A stretch of 51,176 nt of DNA, taken from positions 1-51,176 of the forward strand of contig VGER01000008.1 of assembly GCA_016869235.1 (NCBI GenBank). Reading direction: 5' to 3'. This document shows, piece after piece, positions 31,089 through 40,523 of the stretch; position 1 is the stretch's first letter; every line of letters starts with the position of its first letter. Made by a program: the position numbers and the translations under genes. Below the pieces are notes generated by a model. It saw nothing but the letters and a program-made list of their open reading frames with translations. It had not been told where the DNA came from and searched no databases. The DNA is from Alphaproteobacteria bacterium. GTDB lineage: Bacteria; Pseudomonadota; Alphaproteobacteria; UBA2966; CAIVPW01.

Positions 31089-31595
31089 CTAGCGGCCTTT
31101 CGTGGCGGCGTTGTGGGCGACGGCGGCGCGCACCAGCGCCTTGAAGGCGCGCGCGTCGACCGTCTCGCCCTCGCGCACGTCGATGGCGCGGCGAGTGGCG
31201 CCTTCCAGGCTGGAATTGAACAAGCCCGACGGATCCGGGACCTTGGCGCCTTGGGCGAAGGTGAGCTTCACCACCTTCGTATAGACCTCGCCGGTGCAGA
31301 CGATGCCGTGGCGCGACCACACCGGCACGCCCCACTTCCACTCCTCGGCGATAGCGGGCTCGGCGTCGTGGATCAGGGCGCGCACGCGGGCGAAAGTCTC
31401 CCCGCGCCAGCCGCCGGCGTCGCGGATGCGCTGGTCGATGAGCTGGCTCGCCGTTTGGCCGGCGGGAATCTTCTCGCCCTTGCTGACCTTGAGCCTGCCC
31501 GCCGGTGCGGCCTTCGGCTTGTTGGCCGGCTTCGCCGGTGCGGCCTTCGCCGGCTTCGCCTTGGGACGTGCCGCCGCGGTCTTCTTCGTCGCCAT
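31089..31595 (-). CDS. DUF1801 protein with a basic Lys/Ala/Pro tail
   Basis: The ATG at 31595 (MATKKTAAARPKAKPAKAAP) gives 168 residues. The first 38 residues are a low-complexity Lys/Ala/Pro tail like the tails of histone H1 and some bacterial DNA-binding proteins. The rest is a DUF1801 (YdhG/YjbR-like) domain: GWRGETFARVRALIHDAEPA, EEWKWGVPVWSRHGIVCTGE, VVKLTFAQGAKVPDPSGLFN and the ending ARAFKALVRAAVAHN. The domain is of unknown function, although the fold is related to a frataxin/iron-chaperone group. It follows the SRPBCC gene, and operons of this kind with ArsR regulators are common. Confidence 0.85.
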   Translation of the reverse strand: MATKKTAAARPKAKPAKAAPAKPANKPKAAPAGRLKVSKGEKIPAGQTASQLIDQRIRDAGGWRGETFARVRALIHDAEPAIAEEWKWGVPVWSRHGIVCTGEVYTKVVKLTFAQGAKVPDPSGLFNSSLEGATRRAIDVREGETVDARAFKALVRAAVAHNAATKGR

Positions 31596-31621
31596 GGGCG
31601 TCTTCCCTTTCCTCGTCGTCC

Positions 31622-32071
31622 TCACTCGATGCGCGCCAATACGGTTTCCAAGTCGCCGAGCATGCGCTTCCAGCCGGCCTTGGCGCCGGCGATGTTCTGC
31701 GGGCGGTCGGGCGTGAAGCCGGTCTGTTCCATGCGCACCCGCGTGCCGCCGCCGGTGGGCGTCGTCGTGGGCGTGAGCGTGAAGGTGACGACGCTGGCGA
31801 GCCCCATGGCGTCCCAAGTGTAGGACAGCATCTTGTGCGGCTCGACGGCCAGCACCTTGCAGTCGACGGCGATGTGGAAGTCGGGCCGCGGCTCCTTGCG
31901 CAGCGTGAAGCGGTGGCCGACCGCCGCCTGGAAGTCGTTCTGCATCAGCCACGCGGCGAGCAGGTGCGGCTGGGTGAGCGCGCGCCAGATCTTCTCGGGC
32001 GGATAGGCGAAGTCGCGCTCGACGACGACGGTGCGAGTCTCGCCCGCAGCGCTCGGCGCGGCGCCGTTCAT
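31622..32071 (-). CDS. SRPBCC (AHSA1-like START) domain protein
   Basis: The ATG at 32071 (MNGAAPSAAGETRTVVVERD) overlaps the ArsR stop (ATGA) and gives 149 residues. The domain is seen in RDFAYPPEKIWRALTQPHLL, AAWLMQNDFQAAVGHRFTLR, the CKVLAVEPHKMLSYTWD strand and GWKRMLGDLETVLARIE at the end, the AHSA1 pattern. These proteins fold as a helix-grip with a hydrophobic pocket; the ligand is unknown. Paired ArsR-SRPBCC operons are frequent, and the regulator probably controls this gene. Confidence 0.9.
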   Translation of the reverse strand: MNGAAPSAAGETRTVVVERDFAYPPEKIWRALTQPHLLAAWLMQNDFQAAVGHRFTLRKEPRPDFHIAVDCKVLAVEPHKMLSYTWDAMGLASVVTFTLTPTTTPTGGGTRVRMEQTGFTPDRPQNIAGAKAGWKRMLGDLETVLARIE

Positions 32072-32391
32072 TGATCCATCCGCCGCAGGAGGTTCTCGAG
32101 GTCGTCGAAGCGGCTCTGCCAGAAGCCGGTCATCTGGCTGGTCCAGTCGAGGAGCGGCGCCAGCGCGCTGAGCTGGGCGCTGTAGTGCGTATGGCGGCCC
32201 TCGTGGCGGTCGCGCACCAGACCCGCCTCCTTCAGCATCGCCAAGTGTTTGGAGACGACCGGCTGCGAGACGCCGGCCCGCGCGGTGAGCGCGCCGACGG
32301 TCTTCTCGCCCTCGGCACACAGACGCTCGAACAAGGCCCGCCGGGTGGGATCGGCGAGGGTGCGGAAGAGGATGTCTGGCGCGGCCTGCAT
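32068..32391 (-). CDS. ArsR-family transcriptional regulator
   Basis: The protein is 107 residues from the ATG at 32391 (MQAAPDILFRTLADPTRRAL). An ATG at 32406 would add five residues but sits within the operator dyad, so the later start is preferred. The winged helix-turn-helix is clear: TVGALTARAGVSQPVVSKHL is the recognition region, then LAMLKEAGLVRDRHEGRHTH as the wing. No metal-binding Cys pair is present, so it is not an arsenic sensor; it belongs to the group paired with SRPBCC genes. It probably represses its own operon. Confidence 0.92.
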   Translation of the reverse strand: MQAAPDILFRTLADPTRRALFERLCAEGEKTVGALTARAGVSQPVVSKHLAMLKEAGLVRDRHEGRHTHYSAQLSALAPLLDWTSQMTGFWQSRFDDLENLLRRMDQ

Positions 32392-32399
32392 GCCCGAAT

Positions 32400-32451
32400 A
32401 ACCCATACCCAGGTGGCTATGGATCGAAGCATAGCCACGCGGCTATGGGTT
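32400..32451. promoter_or_regulatory. Nested dyad operator upstream of the ArsR gene
   Basis: Two inverted repeats share one centre (32425.5): GTGGCTATG (32413-32421) with CATAGCCAC (32430-32438), and AACCCATA (32400-32407) with TATGGGTT (32444-32451). GGCTATGG also recurs directly. This is expected of two regulator dimers binding side by side. It overlaps the upstream edge of the ArsR gene and is the likely autoregulatory site. Confidence 0.8.
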
Positions 32452-32635
32452 GGTCAAGCGGGCAGCGAAGGCCGCCGGGCCGGAGGCAACATTCCCCGCG
32501 CGGCAAGGTTCCGACTCGGCCGAAAGGGAACCGTTCACGAGCCGCCGCGGTGTTCAACCGTCACAGTGCGCCGCCGCCGGCCGCCGCTAGCCTCGCTGCG
32601 GTTGGGGCGGGGGCCCCCAAGTGGGGGGTACGCCT
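32452..32635. other. Spacer between the ArsR operator and the broken small ORF
   Basis: No gene or repeat is recognised here. GC-rich sequence contains GGGGCGGGGGCCCCC near 32604-32618 and a G-run (32623-32628) that may act as ribosome binding site for the following small frame. Confidence 0.3.
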
Positions 32636-32824
32636 ATGGGAGCCGATGTGGATGAGGTGCGGCGCTGGCGCTTGCGGGCGCGGCAGCTGCGCGAGCTTGG
32701 CGCGTTCGAGAAGGACCCGCGCGCGTAGAAGAAATTCCTGGCGATGGCCGAGGCGCTGGAGGCCAAGATCGGCGCCACCGGCATCGCAGAAACCGAGATC
32801 GGCATCCCCGCGCCGTCCCACTGA
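32636..32824 (+). pseudogene. Small protein gene interrupted by one TAG
   Basis: From the ATG at 32636, preceded by GGGGGG seven bases away, the frame reads VRRWRLRARQLRELGAFEKD, PRA, TAG (32726-32728), then KKFLAMAEALEAKIGATGIA and stops at TGA 32822-32824. Removing the TAG gives a 62-residue, helix-forming protein with heptad-like Leu/Ala spacing on both sides of the break. No family was recognised. The frame on either side has coding character, so a single CAG or GAG to TAG change looks likely. It is convergent with metH. Confidence 0.55.
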
Positions 32825-32899
32825 GAAGGTCTCCGCCGGCAATCCAGAAAGGCCTGGATCGGTACGGCGCTCCGCGCCTCGCGACCACGAGTTGGAGCG

Positions 32900-35800
32900 T
32901 TACACCGAGAAGTACTTTGCCTGCGGATGCAGGATGACCAGCGCGCTGGTGGACTGCTCGGGGTGGAGCTGGTCGCCCTCGCCCAGCGACACGCCGATGC
33001 GCTCGGCGCCCAAGATCTCCAAGAGCTTGCGCTGGTCGCCGAGGTTCGGGCACGCGGGGTAGCCGAACGAGTAGCGGCTGCCGCGATAGCCCTGCTTCAA
33101 GAGGTCGTGCATGTCGGGCGCGTCTTCGGCGCCGTGCCCAAGCTCGTGGCGGATGCGCTTGTGCACGTATTCCGCCAGCGCCTCGGTGATCTCGACGCCG
33201 AAGCCGTGCAGGTACAGGTAGTCCTGGTAGCGGTCCTTGGCGAACCACTCGCGCGCGACTTCCGACGCGTGCTGGCCGACGGTGACGAGCTGCAGGCCGA
33301 CGACGTCGCGCTCCGATGAGCCCCCTTGCGACTTCACGTCCTTGACGAAGTCGGCGATGCACAGGCCGCCCTGCACCTTCTGGCGCGGCAGCGTGAAGCG
33401 CGCGACTTCCGCCTTGTGCTCGCCGAACAGGATGAGGTCGTTGCCCTCGGCGGCGGCGTGCCAGTAGCCGTAGATCGCCTGCGGCTTGAGGATCTCCTCG
33501 CGCATGCACTGCTCGGCGATCCGGGCGATGATGGGCTTGAGCTCCTTCTGCGCCCAGGCGTCGAACTCCTCCTTCTTGCGGCCCTGCTTGCGATAGCCCC
33601 AGTGGAACTGGAACAGCATCGTCTCGTTCAGGTACGGCATCAGCGCCTTGAGGTTCACCTGCTCGATGACGCGCGGGCCGAAGAACGGCGCCACCGGCGA
33701 CGGCACGTCCTTGTTGAGTTCCTCACGCCGCAGGCGGGTTTCCTCCAGTTCCACGGGGCGCAGATCGGCTTGCGCCGGCTGACCAAGCTTCTTGGTGCTC
33801 TTGGGCTTCGCGGCACGCTTGATGCGCTGCTCCTGGAGGAAGTCGTCGAACTTGCCCTCCATGACGTGGTTCATCAGGCCTAGGCCGTCGAAGGCGTCCT
33901 GGGCGTAGGCGACGCGACCCGGACCGTACGCAGTCGTGCAGTCTTCCTCGACGTAGGCGCGCGTGAGCGCGGCGCCGCCCAAGAGCACCGGCGTCTCGAA
34001 GCCCTGGCGCGTCATCTCTTCGAGGTTCTCGCGCATGATGACGGTGGACTTCACCAGCAGGCCCGACATGCCGACGGCGTCGGCGGCGTGGGACTTCGCC
34101 GCCTCCATGATGGTCTGGATCGGCTGCTTGATGCCGAGGTTGACCACCTTGTAGCCGTTGTTGGTGAGGATGATGTCCACCAGGTTCTTGCCGATGTCGT
34201 GCACGTCGCCGCGCACGGTGGCGAGCACGATGGTGCCGCGCGCCGGACCCTCGCTCTTCTCCATGTGCGGCTGCAGGTAGGCGACGGCCGCCTTCATGGT
34301 CTCGGCCGACTGCAGCACGAAGGGCAGCTGCATCTTGCCGGCGCCGAACAGGTCGCCCACCACCTTCATGCCGTCCAGCAGGAACGTGTTGATGATGTCG
34401 AGCGGCTTGTGGCCCTTCTGCATGGCCTCGGCGAGGTCGGCGTCGAGACCCTGGCGGTCGCCGTCGACGATGCGCTGCTTGAGGCGCTCCTCGACGTGCT
34501 CGGAGCGCGCCTTCTTGGTGCTTTCGACCTTGCGGTCGCCGAACAGGGCGATGAAGGCCTGCAGCGGGTCCTTGCCGTTCACCCAGCGGTCGTAAATGAG
34601 GTTGAGCGCCGCGTCCTTCTCCGCCTCGGGAATCTTGTGCAGCGGCAGGATGCGCGCGACGTGGACGATGGCGCCGGTTAGGCCGCGCTTGAGCGCCTCG
34701 TCGAGGTAGACGGAATTCAGCACGTGGCGCGCGGCCGGGTTGAGGCCGAACGAGATGTTGGAGAGGCCGAGGATGATCTGGCACTGCGGCATCTCCTGGG
34801 CGATGCGCTCGATGCCCTCCAGAGTCTCCAGGCCGAGCTTGCGGTCGTCGGCATTGCCCGTGCAGATGGTGAAGGTCAGCGGGTCGAACAGCAGGTCGTG
34901 CGGCGGCAGACCGTGCTGGTTGACCGCGAAGTCGTAGAGGCGCATGGCCACCTCGAGCTTCTTCTCGGCGGTCTTGGCCATGCCGGCTTCCTCGATGGTG
35001 AGGGCGATGACCGCGGTGCCGAACTTGCGCGCCAGCAAGAGCCGCTTGCGCGCCGGCACCTCGCCGTCCTCGAAGTTGATCGAGTTGATGATCGCCTTGC
35101 CGCCGTAGAGGGCGAGCGAGCTCTCCAGCACCGGATACTCGGTGGAGTCGACGACGAGCGGCGCGCGCACGGCGCCGCGCATGCGGCCGATGACCTCGCC
35201 CATCTCCTTCACTTCGTCGTGGCCGACGTAGGCGCAGCACACGTCGAGGGCGTGGGAGCCTTCTTTCTCCTGGTCCTTGCCCATGGCGACGCAGCCGTCC
35301 CAGTCCTGGGAGTCCTGCAGCTCGCGGAACTTCTTCGAGCCGTTGGCGTTGCAGCGCTCGCCGATGGACAGGTACGCGTTCTCCTGGCGCAGCTCGACCT
35401 GGCCGTAGAGCGAGGCGATGGCCGGCACGTAGTGCACGGCGCGCTGCACCGGCGTGGGCCGGTACTTGGCGCCGTCGCGGCCGGGCGTCTTGGCGCCGAC
35501 GCGCTTCAGCATCTGATCGAGCGCGGCGATGTGCGGGCCGACGGTGCCGCAGCAGCCGCCGACCATGGAGACGCCCTCCTCCACCACGAAGCGCTCCTGC
35601 CAGCGGGCGATCTCGTCGGGGCCGAGCGGATAGTGGGTGTGGCCGTCGATCAGCTCCGGCAGGCCGGCGTTCGGCTGCACCGAGATGTGACGGCGCCAGT
35701 TGCGCGACAGCCAGCGCACGTGGTCCTGCATCTCCTGCGGGCCGGTGGCGCAGTTCAGCCCCATGGAGTCGACGCCGAGCGCGTCCACCACGGTGGCGGC

Positions 35801-36418
35801 GGCGGCGATGTCGGCGCCGACCAGCAAGGTGCCGGTCGTCTCCACCGTCACCTGGACCAGGATCGGGATGTCCTTCTTGGCGTCGGCGCGCGCGCGCTTG
35901 GCGCCGTTGATGGCGGCCTTGATCTGCAGCGGGTCCTGGCAGGTCTCGATGAGGATGGCGGACACGCCGCCGGCGACGAGGCCGGCGCACTGGACGGCGA
36001 GCGCGTCCTCCAGCGCCTGGTACGGGACGTGGCCGAGGGTCGGCAGGCGCGTGCCGGGGCCGACGGAGCCGAGCACGAAGCGCGTGCGGCCGTCGCCCTG
36101 GAACTGCTCGACCGCCTCCCAGGCGAGCTCGGCAGCGGTCTTGTTGATGGCGAACGCCTCGTCGCGCAGGCCGAACTCGCCCAAGGTGATGGGCGAGCCG
36201 CCGAACGAGTTGGTCTGCACCATGTCAGAGCCGGCGGCGAGGTACGTGGCGTGAATCTCGCGCACGAGGTCGGGCCGCGACTTGTTGAGGATCTCGGTGC
36301 AGTTCTCCTGGCCGAGGAAGTCGCGCTGCAGGTCGAGGTTGCGCGCCTGCACCTGCGTTCCCATCGCTCCATCGCACAGGAGGACGCGTTGCGAGAGGTG
36401 GTCGAGAAAGTTGCTCAT
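32900..36418 (-). CDS. metH: Cobalamin-dependent methionine synthase MetH
   Basis: MetH moves a methyl group from methyltetrahydrofolate to homocysteine through cobalamin. All four modules are in the 1172 residues: the homocysteine domain with zinc ligands Cys223, Cys289 and Cys290 (GLNCATGP and GGCCGT); the pterin domain with GERCNANGSKKF near 354 and VDSTEYPVLESSL near 423; the B12 domain with DVHDIG at 738-743, where His740 replaces the lower ligand; and the reactivation domain with GYRGSRYSFGYPACPNL near the end. The ATG at 36418 gives MSNFLDHLSQRVLLCDGAMG, the family start. Two minicistrons upstream repeat its first 18 codons. The substrate supplier metF lies just upstream. Confidence 0.98.
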   Translation of the reverse strand: MSNFLDHLSQRVLLCDGAMGTQVQARNLDLQRDFLGQENCTEILNKSRPDLVREIHATYLAAGSDMVQTNSFGGSPITLGEFGLRDEAFAINKTAAELAWEAVEQFQGDGRTRFVLGSVGPGTRLPTLGHVPYQALEDALAVQCAGLVAGGVSAILIETCQDPLQIKAAINGAKRARADAKKDIPILVQVTVETTGTLLVGADIAAAATVVDALGVDSMGLNCATGPQEMQDHVRWLSRNWRRHISVQPNAGLPELIDGHTHYPLGPDEIARWQERFVVEEGVSMVGGCCGTVGPHIAALDQMLKRVGAKTPGRDGAKYRPTPVQRAVHYVPAIASLYGQVELRQENAYLSIGERCNANGSKKFRELQDSQDWDGCVAMGKDQEKEGSHALDVCCAYVGHDEVKEMGEVIGRMRGAVRAPLVVDSTEYPVLESSLALYGGKAIINSINFEDGEVPARKRLLLARKFGTAVIALTIEEAGMAKTAEKKLEVAMRLYDFAVNQHGLPPHDLLFDPLTFTICTGNADDRKLGLETLEGIERIAQEMPQCQIILGLSNISFGLNPAARHVLNSVYLDEALKRGLTGAIVHVARILPLHKIPEAEKDAALNLIYDRWVNGKDPLQAFIALFGDRKVESTKKARSEHVEERLKQRIVDGDRQGLDADLAEAMQKGHKPLDIINTFLLDGMKVVGDLFGAGKMQLPFVLQSAETMKAAVAYLQPHMEKSEGPARGTIVLATVRGDVHDIGKNLVDIILTNNGYKVVNLGIKQPIQTIMEAAKSHAADAVGMSGLLVKSTVIMRENLEEMTRQGFETPVLLGGAALTRAYVEEDCTTAYGPGRVAYAQDAFDGLGLMNHVMEGKFDDFLQEQRIKRAAKPKSTKKLGQPAQADLRPVELEETRLRREELNKDVPSPVAPFFGPRVIEQVNLKALMPYLNETMLFQFHWGYRKQGRKKEEFDAWAQKELKPIIARIAEQCMREEILKPQAIYGYWHAAAEGNDLILFGEHKAEVARFTLPRQKVQGGLCIADFVKDVKSQGGSSERDVVGLQLVTVGQHASEVAREWFAKDRYQDYLYLHGFGVEITEALAEYVHKRIRHELGHGAEDAPDMHDLLKQGYRGSRYSFGYPACPNLGDQRKLLEILGAERIGVSLGEGDQLHPEQSTSALVILHPQAKYFSV

Positions 36419-36424
36419 GGGTGC

Positions 36425-36541
36425 CTACTTCGCGATGGATCGACGATTCTTGTGCGCGTTGAGCGCGCGGGCGCGCTTGCCGCGCGACGCTCCATCGCAC
36501 AGGAGGACGCGCTGCGAGAGGTGGTCGAGAAAATTGCTCAT
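36425..36541 (-). CDS. Leader minicistron copying the metH N-terminus (inner copy)
   Basis: A 38-residue frame from ATG 36541 starts MSNFLDHLSQRVLLCDGA, the same 18 residues as MetH, then continues SRGKRARALNAHKNRRSIAK and ends in TAG at 36425-36427. Six bases separate the stop from the metH ATG, so a terminating ribosome could reinitiate. The first 18 codons differ from metH at only two positions, both synonymous. It may be a translated regulatory leader or an untranslated duplication. Family unknown. Confidence 0.55.
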   Translation of the reverse strand: MSNFLDHLSQRVLLCDGASRGKRARALNAHKNRRSIAK

Positions 36542-36547
36542 CGGTTC

Positions 36548-36664
36548 CTACTTCGCGATGGATCGACGATTCTTGTGCGCGCTGAGCGCGCGGGCGCGCT
36601 TGCCGCGCGACGCTCCATCACGGAGCAGGACGCGTTGCGAAAGATGGTCGAGGAAGTTGCTCAT
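36548..36664 (-). CDS. Leader minicistron copying the metH N-terminus (outer copy)
   Basis: A 38-residue frame from ATG 36664 reads MSNFLDHLSQRVLLRDGA, then SRGKRARALSAHKNRRSIAK, ending in TAG at 36548-36550, six bases before the inner copy. Against metH it has five synonymous codon changes and one replacement (Cys to Arg, two bases) across 18 codons, which suggests selection on the peptide, if only over a short length. This is the most diverged copy. Confidence 0.5.
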   Translation of the reverse strand: MSNFLDHLSQRVLLRDGASRGKRARALSAHKNRRSIAK

Positions 36665-36680
36665 ACGGTGACTCGTCCCG

Positions 36681-36751
36681 CCTCACCCTTCGACAGGCTC
36701 AGGGTGAGGGCCCTTTCTTGTTGCCTCGTCCTGAGCTTGTCGAAGGACGAG
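36681..36751. repeat. Pair of inverted palindromic repeats (REP-like)
   Basis: Two related palindromes face each other between metF and the metH leader. The first (36681-36709) has arms CCTCACCCT and AGGGTGAGG around TCGACAGGCTC. The second (36724-36751) has arms CTCGTCC and GGACGAG around TGAGCTTGTCGA, the inverse of the first core. The TTCGACAAGCTCAGG core is a widespread dispersed element in proteobacteria. It may form hairpins at the 3' end of the metF transcript. Confidence 0.8.
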
Positions 36752-36779
36752 TGGGTCAATGTGGGGAATGTCGGCGCGT

Positions 36780-38674
<1,895 letters not shown>

Positions 38675-38728
38675 GGCGCTCCTCCGGTCGCCCCCGGCAA
38701 CGAACCGCTCGCGTCGCGCCTAGGGCGC

Positions 38729-38758
38729 GACAAACATAAACATATCTTTATGTTTGTC
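38729..38758. promoter_or_regulatory. Dyad operator upstream of the regulator-metF operon
   Basis: GACAAACATAAA (38729-38740) is inverted exactly at 38747-38758, with CATATC between them. The AT-rich 30-base site stands out in GC-rich DNA and lies 55 bases before the regulator start. It is probably bound by the SahR-like regulator itself. Whether metH shares such a site was not seen: none was found in the metF-metH gap. Confidence 0.85.
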
Positions 38759-39008
38759 TAGAGGCTTGTGCGCGGCCGGTCCCCGGGTGGCTTTGGCTTG
38801 GCTGCCGCACTGTGGCGACAGAGACACTCCGGTGTTTCTTTCGCGCAAGCGCGTGACGCCGCGTAATGACGAGGGGCGGGGCATATGGTACGCAGCAGCG
38901 AATTTCGTGCGACTTGTCGGCCACGGGGGTGGCGGCGCCAGGCCTTTCGGCCTGCTTCGCCGCGGCGCGGGTCGTTGGAGAAGCGGGGCCCCCGCGAGTA
39001 GTTGGGCG

Positions 39009-39752
39009 ATGATGCTGAGGCTTTTCCTTATTGCGGCCGGCGCGACCGTGTTGGCCGGCTGCGCCAGCGTTCCTGCCGATCCCATCGCGCGGGCGGCCTA
39101 CGAAGAGGCGAACGATCCTCTCGAGCCCCTCAACCGCGCCATCTTCGCCTTCAACATGGAGGTGGACCGCGCCGTGCTGGAGCCGGTGGCGCGCGGCTAC
39201 CGCCGCGTCACCACGCCGGGCATCCGCGAGGGCGTGCACAACTTCCTGCGCAACCTGCGGGCGCCGGTGACTTTCGCCAACGACTTGCTGCAGGGCGAGA
39301 TTCAGCGCGCCGCGCAAACTTCCTGGGATTTCGTGATGAATTCGACGGTCGGCATCCTCGGGTTCTTCGACGTCACCGACGACGCCGACTGGGAGCCGCA
39401 CGAGGAAGACCTCGGCCAAACCTTGGCGGTGTGGGGCGTGAAGGAAGGCCCGTACCTGGTGCTGCCCTTCCATGGCCCCGCCAACGTGCGCGACGCCGCG
39501 GGCCTGTTCGGCGACCGCTACTTCGACCCGTTCGTGTACCGGCTGCAGCCGCCCGACGACGCGCGCTTCTTTTCCGGCCGCACGGTGGCCGGCGCGGTGG
39601 ACGCCCGCGAACGAACGCTGGAGGAATTCAACGAATTAAGGCGTACCTCCTTGGACTTCTACGTGACCGCCCGCAGCCTTTACCAGCAGTCGAGGAATAA
39701 CCAAATACGCAACGGCGCGCCTGCGCCGTTAGGCGACTTCAACCTCGAATAG
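39009..39752 (+). CDS. mlaA: Phospholipid-binding lipoprotein MlaA (VacJ)
   Basis: MlaA is the outer-membrane lipoprotein that removes phospholipids from the outer leaflet in the Mla system. The 247 residues from ATG 39009 (or 39012) start MMLRLFLIAAGATVLAGCAS, a signal with lipobox LAGC. Family motifs are NDPLEPLNRAIFAFNMEVDR, VHNFLRNLRAPVTFANDLLQ, FVMNSTVGILGFFDVT and GPYLVLPFHGPANVRDAAG. MlaC follows after 14 bases; the Mla ABC permease genes (mlaFED) are not in the window. Confidence 0.96.
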   Translation: MMLRLFLIAAGATVLAGCASVPADPIARAAYEEANDPLEPLNRAIFAFNMEVDRAVLEPVARGYRRVTTPGIREGVHNFLRNLRAPVTFANDLLQGEIQRAAQTSWDFVMNSTVGILGFFDVTDDADWEPHEEDLGQTLAVWGVKEGPYLVLPFHGPANVRDAAGLFGDRYFDPFVYRLQPPDDARFFSGRTVAGAVDARERTLEEFNELRRTSLDFYVTARSLYQQSRNNQIRNGAPAPLGDFNLE

Positions 39753-39766
39753 AAAGGGCTTTTCCC

Positions 39767-40417
39767 ATGGGCACAAAGACCCACGCCAAAAGCCACGCCA
39801 CCGGCCTCTGGCGCAACCTGACCCTGGCCGTTTCCCTGTCCGCCACCCTGGCGCTCCTGGGCAACGCCGCACTAGCCGCTCCCAAGGACGCGGAGAACTT
39901 CGTGCGCGAGCGCGGCGCCGAAGCGATCGCCGTGCTGAATAAGCCCGGCCTCACCGACCAGGAATACGCCAAGGAGTTCTTGGCCTTCGTCGATCGCTCG
40001 TTCGACGTGCCGGCGATGGCGCAGTTCGCCCTTGGCGTCTATTGGCGCCAAGCGACGGCGCCGCAACGCGAGGAGTTCGTCAAGCTGTACAAGGTGTACT
40101 TCATCAACACGTACTCCCAGCGCTTCCGCACGTTCTCGGGCGAGCGTTTCGACGTGCTCGGCGTGCGTCCGGTCAACGGCACCGAGAACCTAGTGCAGTC
40201 GCGAATTGTGCGCCCCGCCGCGGCGCAGCCGATCACCATCGAGTGGCACGTGCGCGAGCAAGGCGGCCAGCAGCGCGTCGTCGACCTGATCATCGAGGGC
40301 CTGCGGCTGGGCATCACCCTGCGCGACGAGTTCAGCGCGCTCGTGCAGCGGGGCGGCCTCGACAACCTGCTCAAGGCCCTGCGCGACAAGAACCTGACGT
40401 TCAATCGCGGGGTGTAG
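39767..40417 (+). CDS. mlaC: Periplasmic phospholipid carrier MlaC
   Basis: MlaC ferries phospholipids between MlaA and the inner-membrane complex MlaFEDB. The 216 residues include a signal peptide (LTLAVSLSATLALLGNAALA, cleavage near residue 38) and the Tgt2/MlaC domain: AKEFLAFVDRSFDVPAMAQF, VYWRQATAPQREEFVKLYKV, NTYSQRFRTFSGERFDVLGV and RVVDLIIEGLRLGITLRDEF. The stop is TAG, followed by a hairpin terminator. Confidence 0.94.
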   Translation: MGTKTHAKSHATGLWRNLTLAVSLSATLALLGNAALAAPKDAENFVRERGAEAIAVLNKPGLTDQEYAKEFLAFVDRSFDVPAMAQFALGVYWRQATAPQREEFVKLYKVYFINTYSQRFRTFSGERFDVLGVRPVNGTENLVQSRIVRPAAAQPITIEWHVREQGGQQRVVDLIIEGLRLGITLRDEFSALVQRGGLDNLLKALRDKNLTFNRGV

Positions 40418-40439
40418 TTCGCGCCTCACCGCAACGACA

Positions 40440-40463
40440 ATGGCCGGGCGAAAGCCCGGCCAT
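40440..40463. terminator. Hairpin terminator after mlaC
   Basis: ATGGCCGGGC (40440-40449) and its exact complement (40454-40463) form a 10-base-pair stem with a GAAA loop. CTTCATTTGT follows on the plus strand. It could also serve ettA-type transcription from the opposite strand, since the ettA end remnant begins 20 bases beyond. Confidence 0.8.
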
Positions 40464-40482
40464 CTTCATTTGTGTGTCAGGC

Positions 40483-40521
40483 CCGCGTCAGCGGCTTGAA
40501 CTTGATGCGGTGGGGCTGGTC
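40483..40521. repeat. Left 39-base direct repeat (ettA 3' end copy)
   Basis: These 39 bases are identical to 47516-47554, the last 13 codons of ettA. On the minus strand they encode [13 protein letters not shown], followed by Ala and a TGA stop at 40477-40479. The copy therefore looks like the original gene end left at the far side of the island. The boundary falls two bases before the stop of the first island gene. Confidence 0.92.
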
Positions 40522-40523
40522 CG

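Larger units (their letters stand above)
36365..36664 (-). repeat. Three-copy 123-base tandem repeat at the metH 5' end
   Basis: The ATGAGCAA start recurs at 36418, 36541 and 36664, exactly 123 bases apart each time. The unit contains 18 codons of the metH N-terminus, 20 further codons, a TAG and a six-base spacer. The two spacer segments are nearly identical. The outermost 18-codon copy differs from metH mostly at synonymous positions. Confidence 0.9.

Noticed and set aside
36365..36664. A CRISPR array at the three-copy repeat
   Set aside because: The unit is a coding repeat of 123 bases with no short repeat and variable spacer structure, and no cas genes are near.
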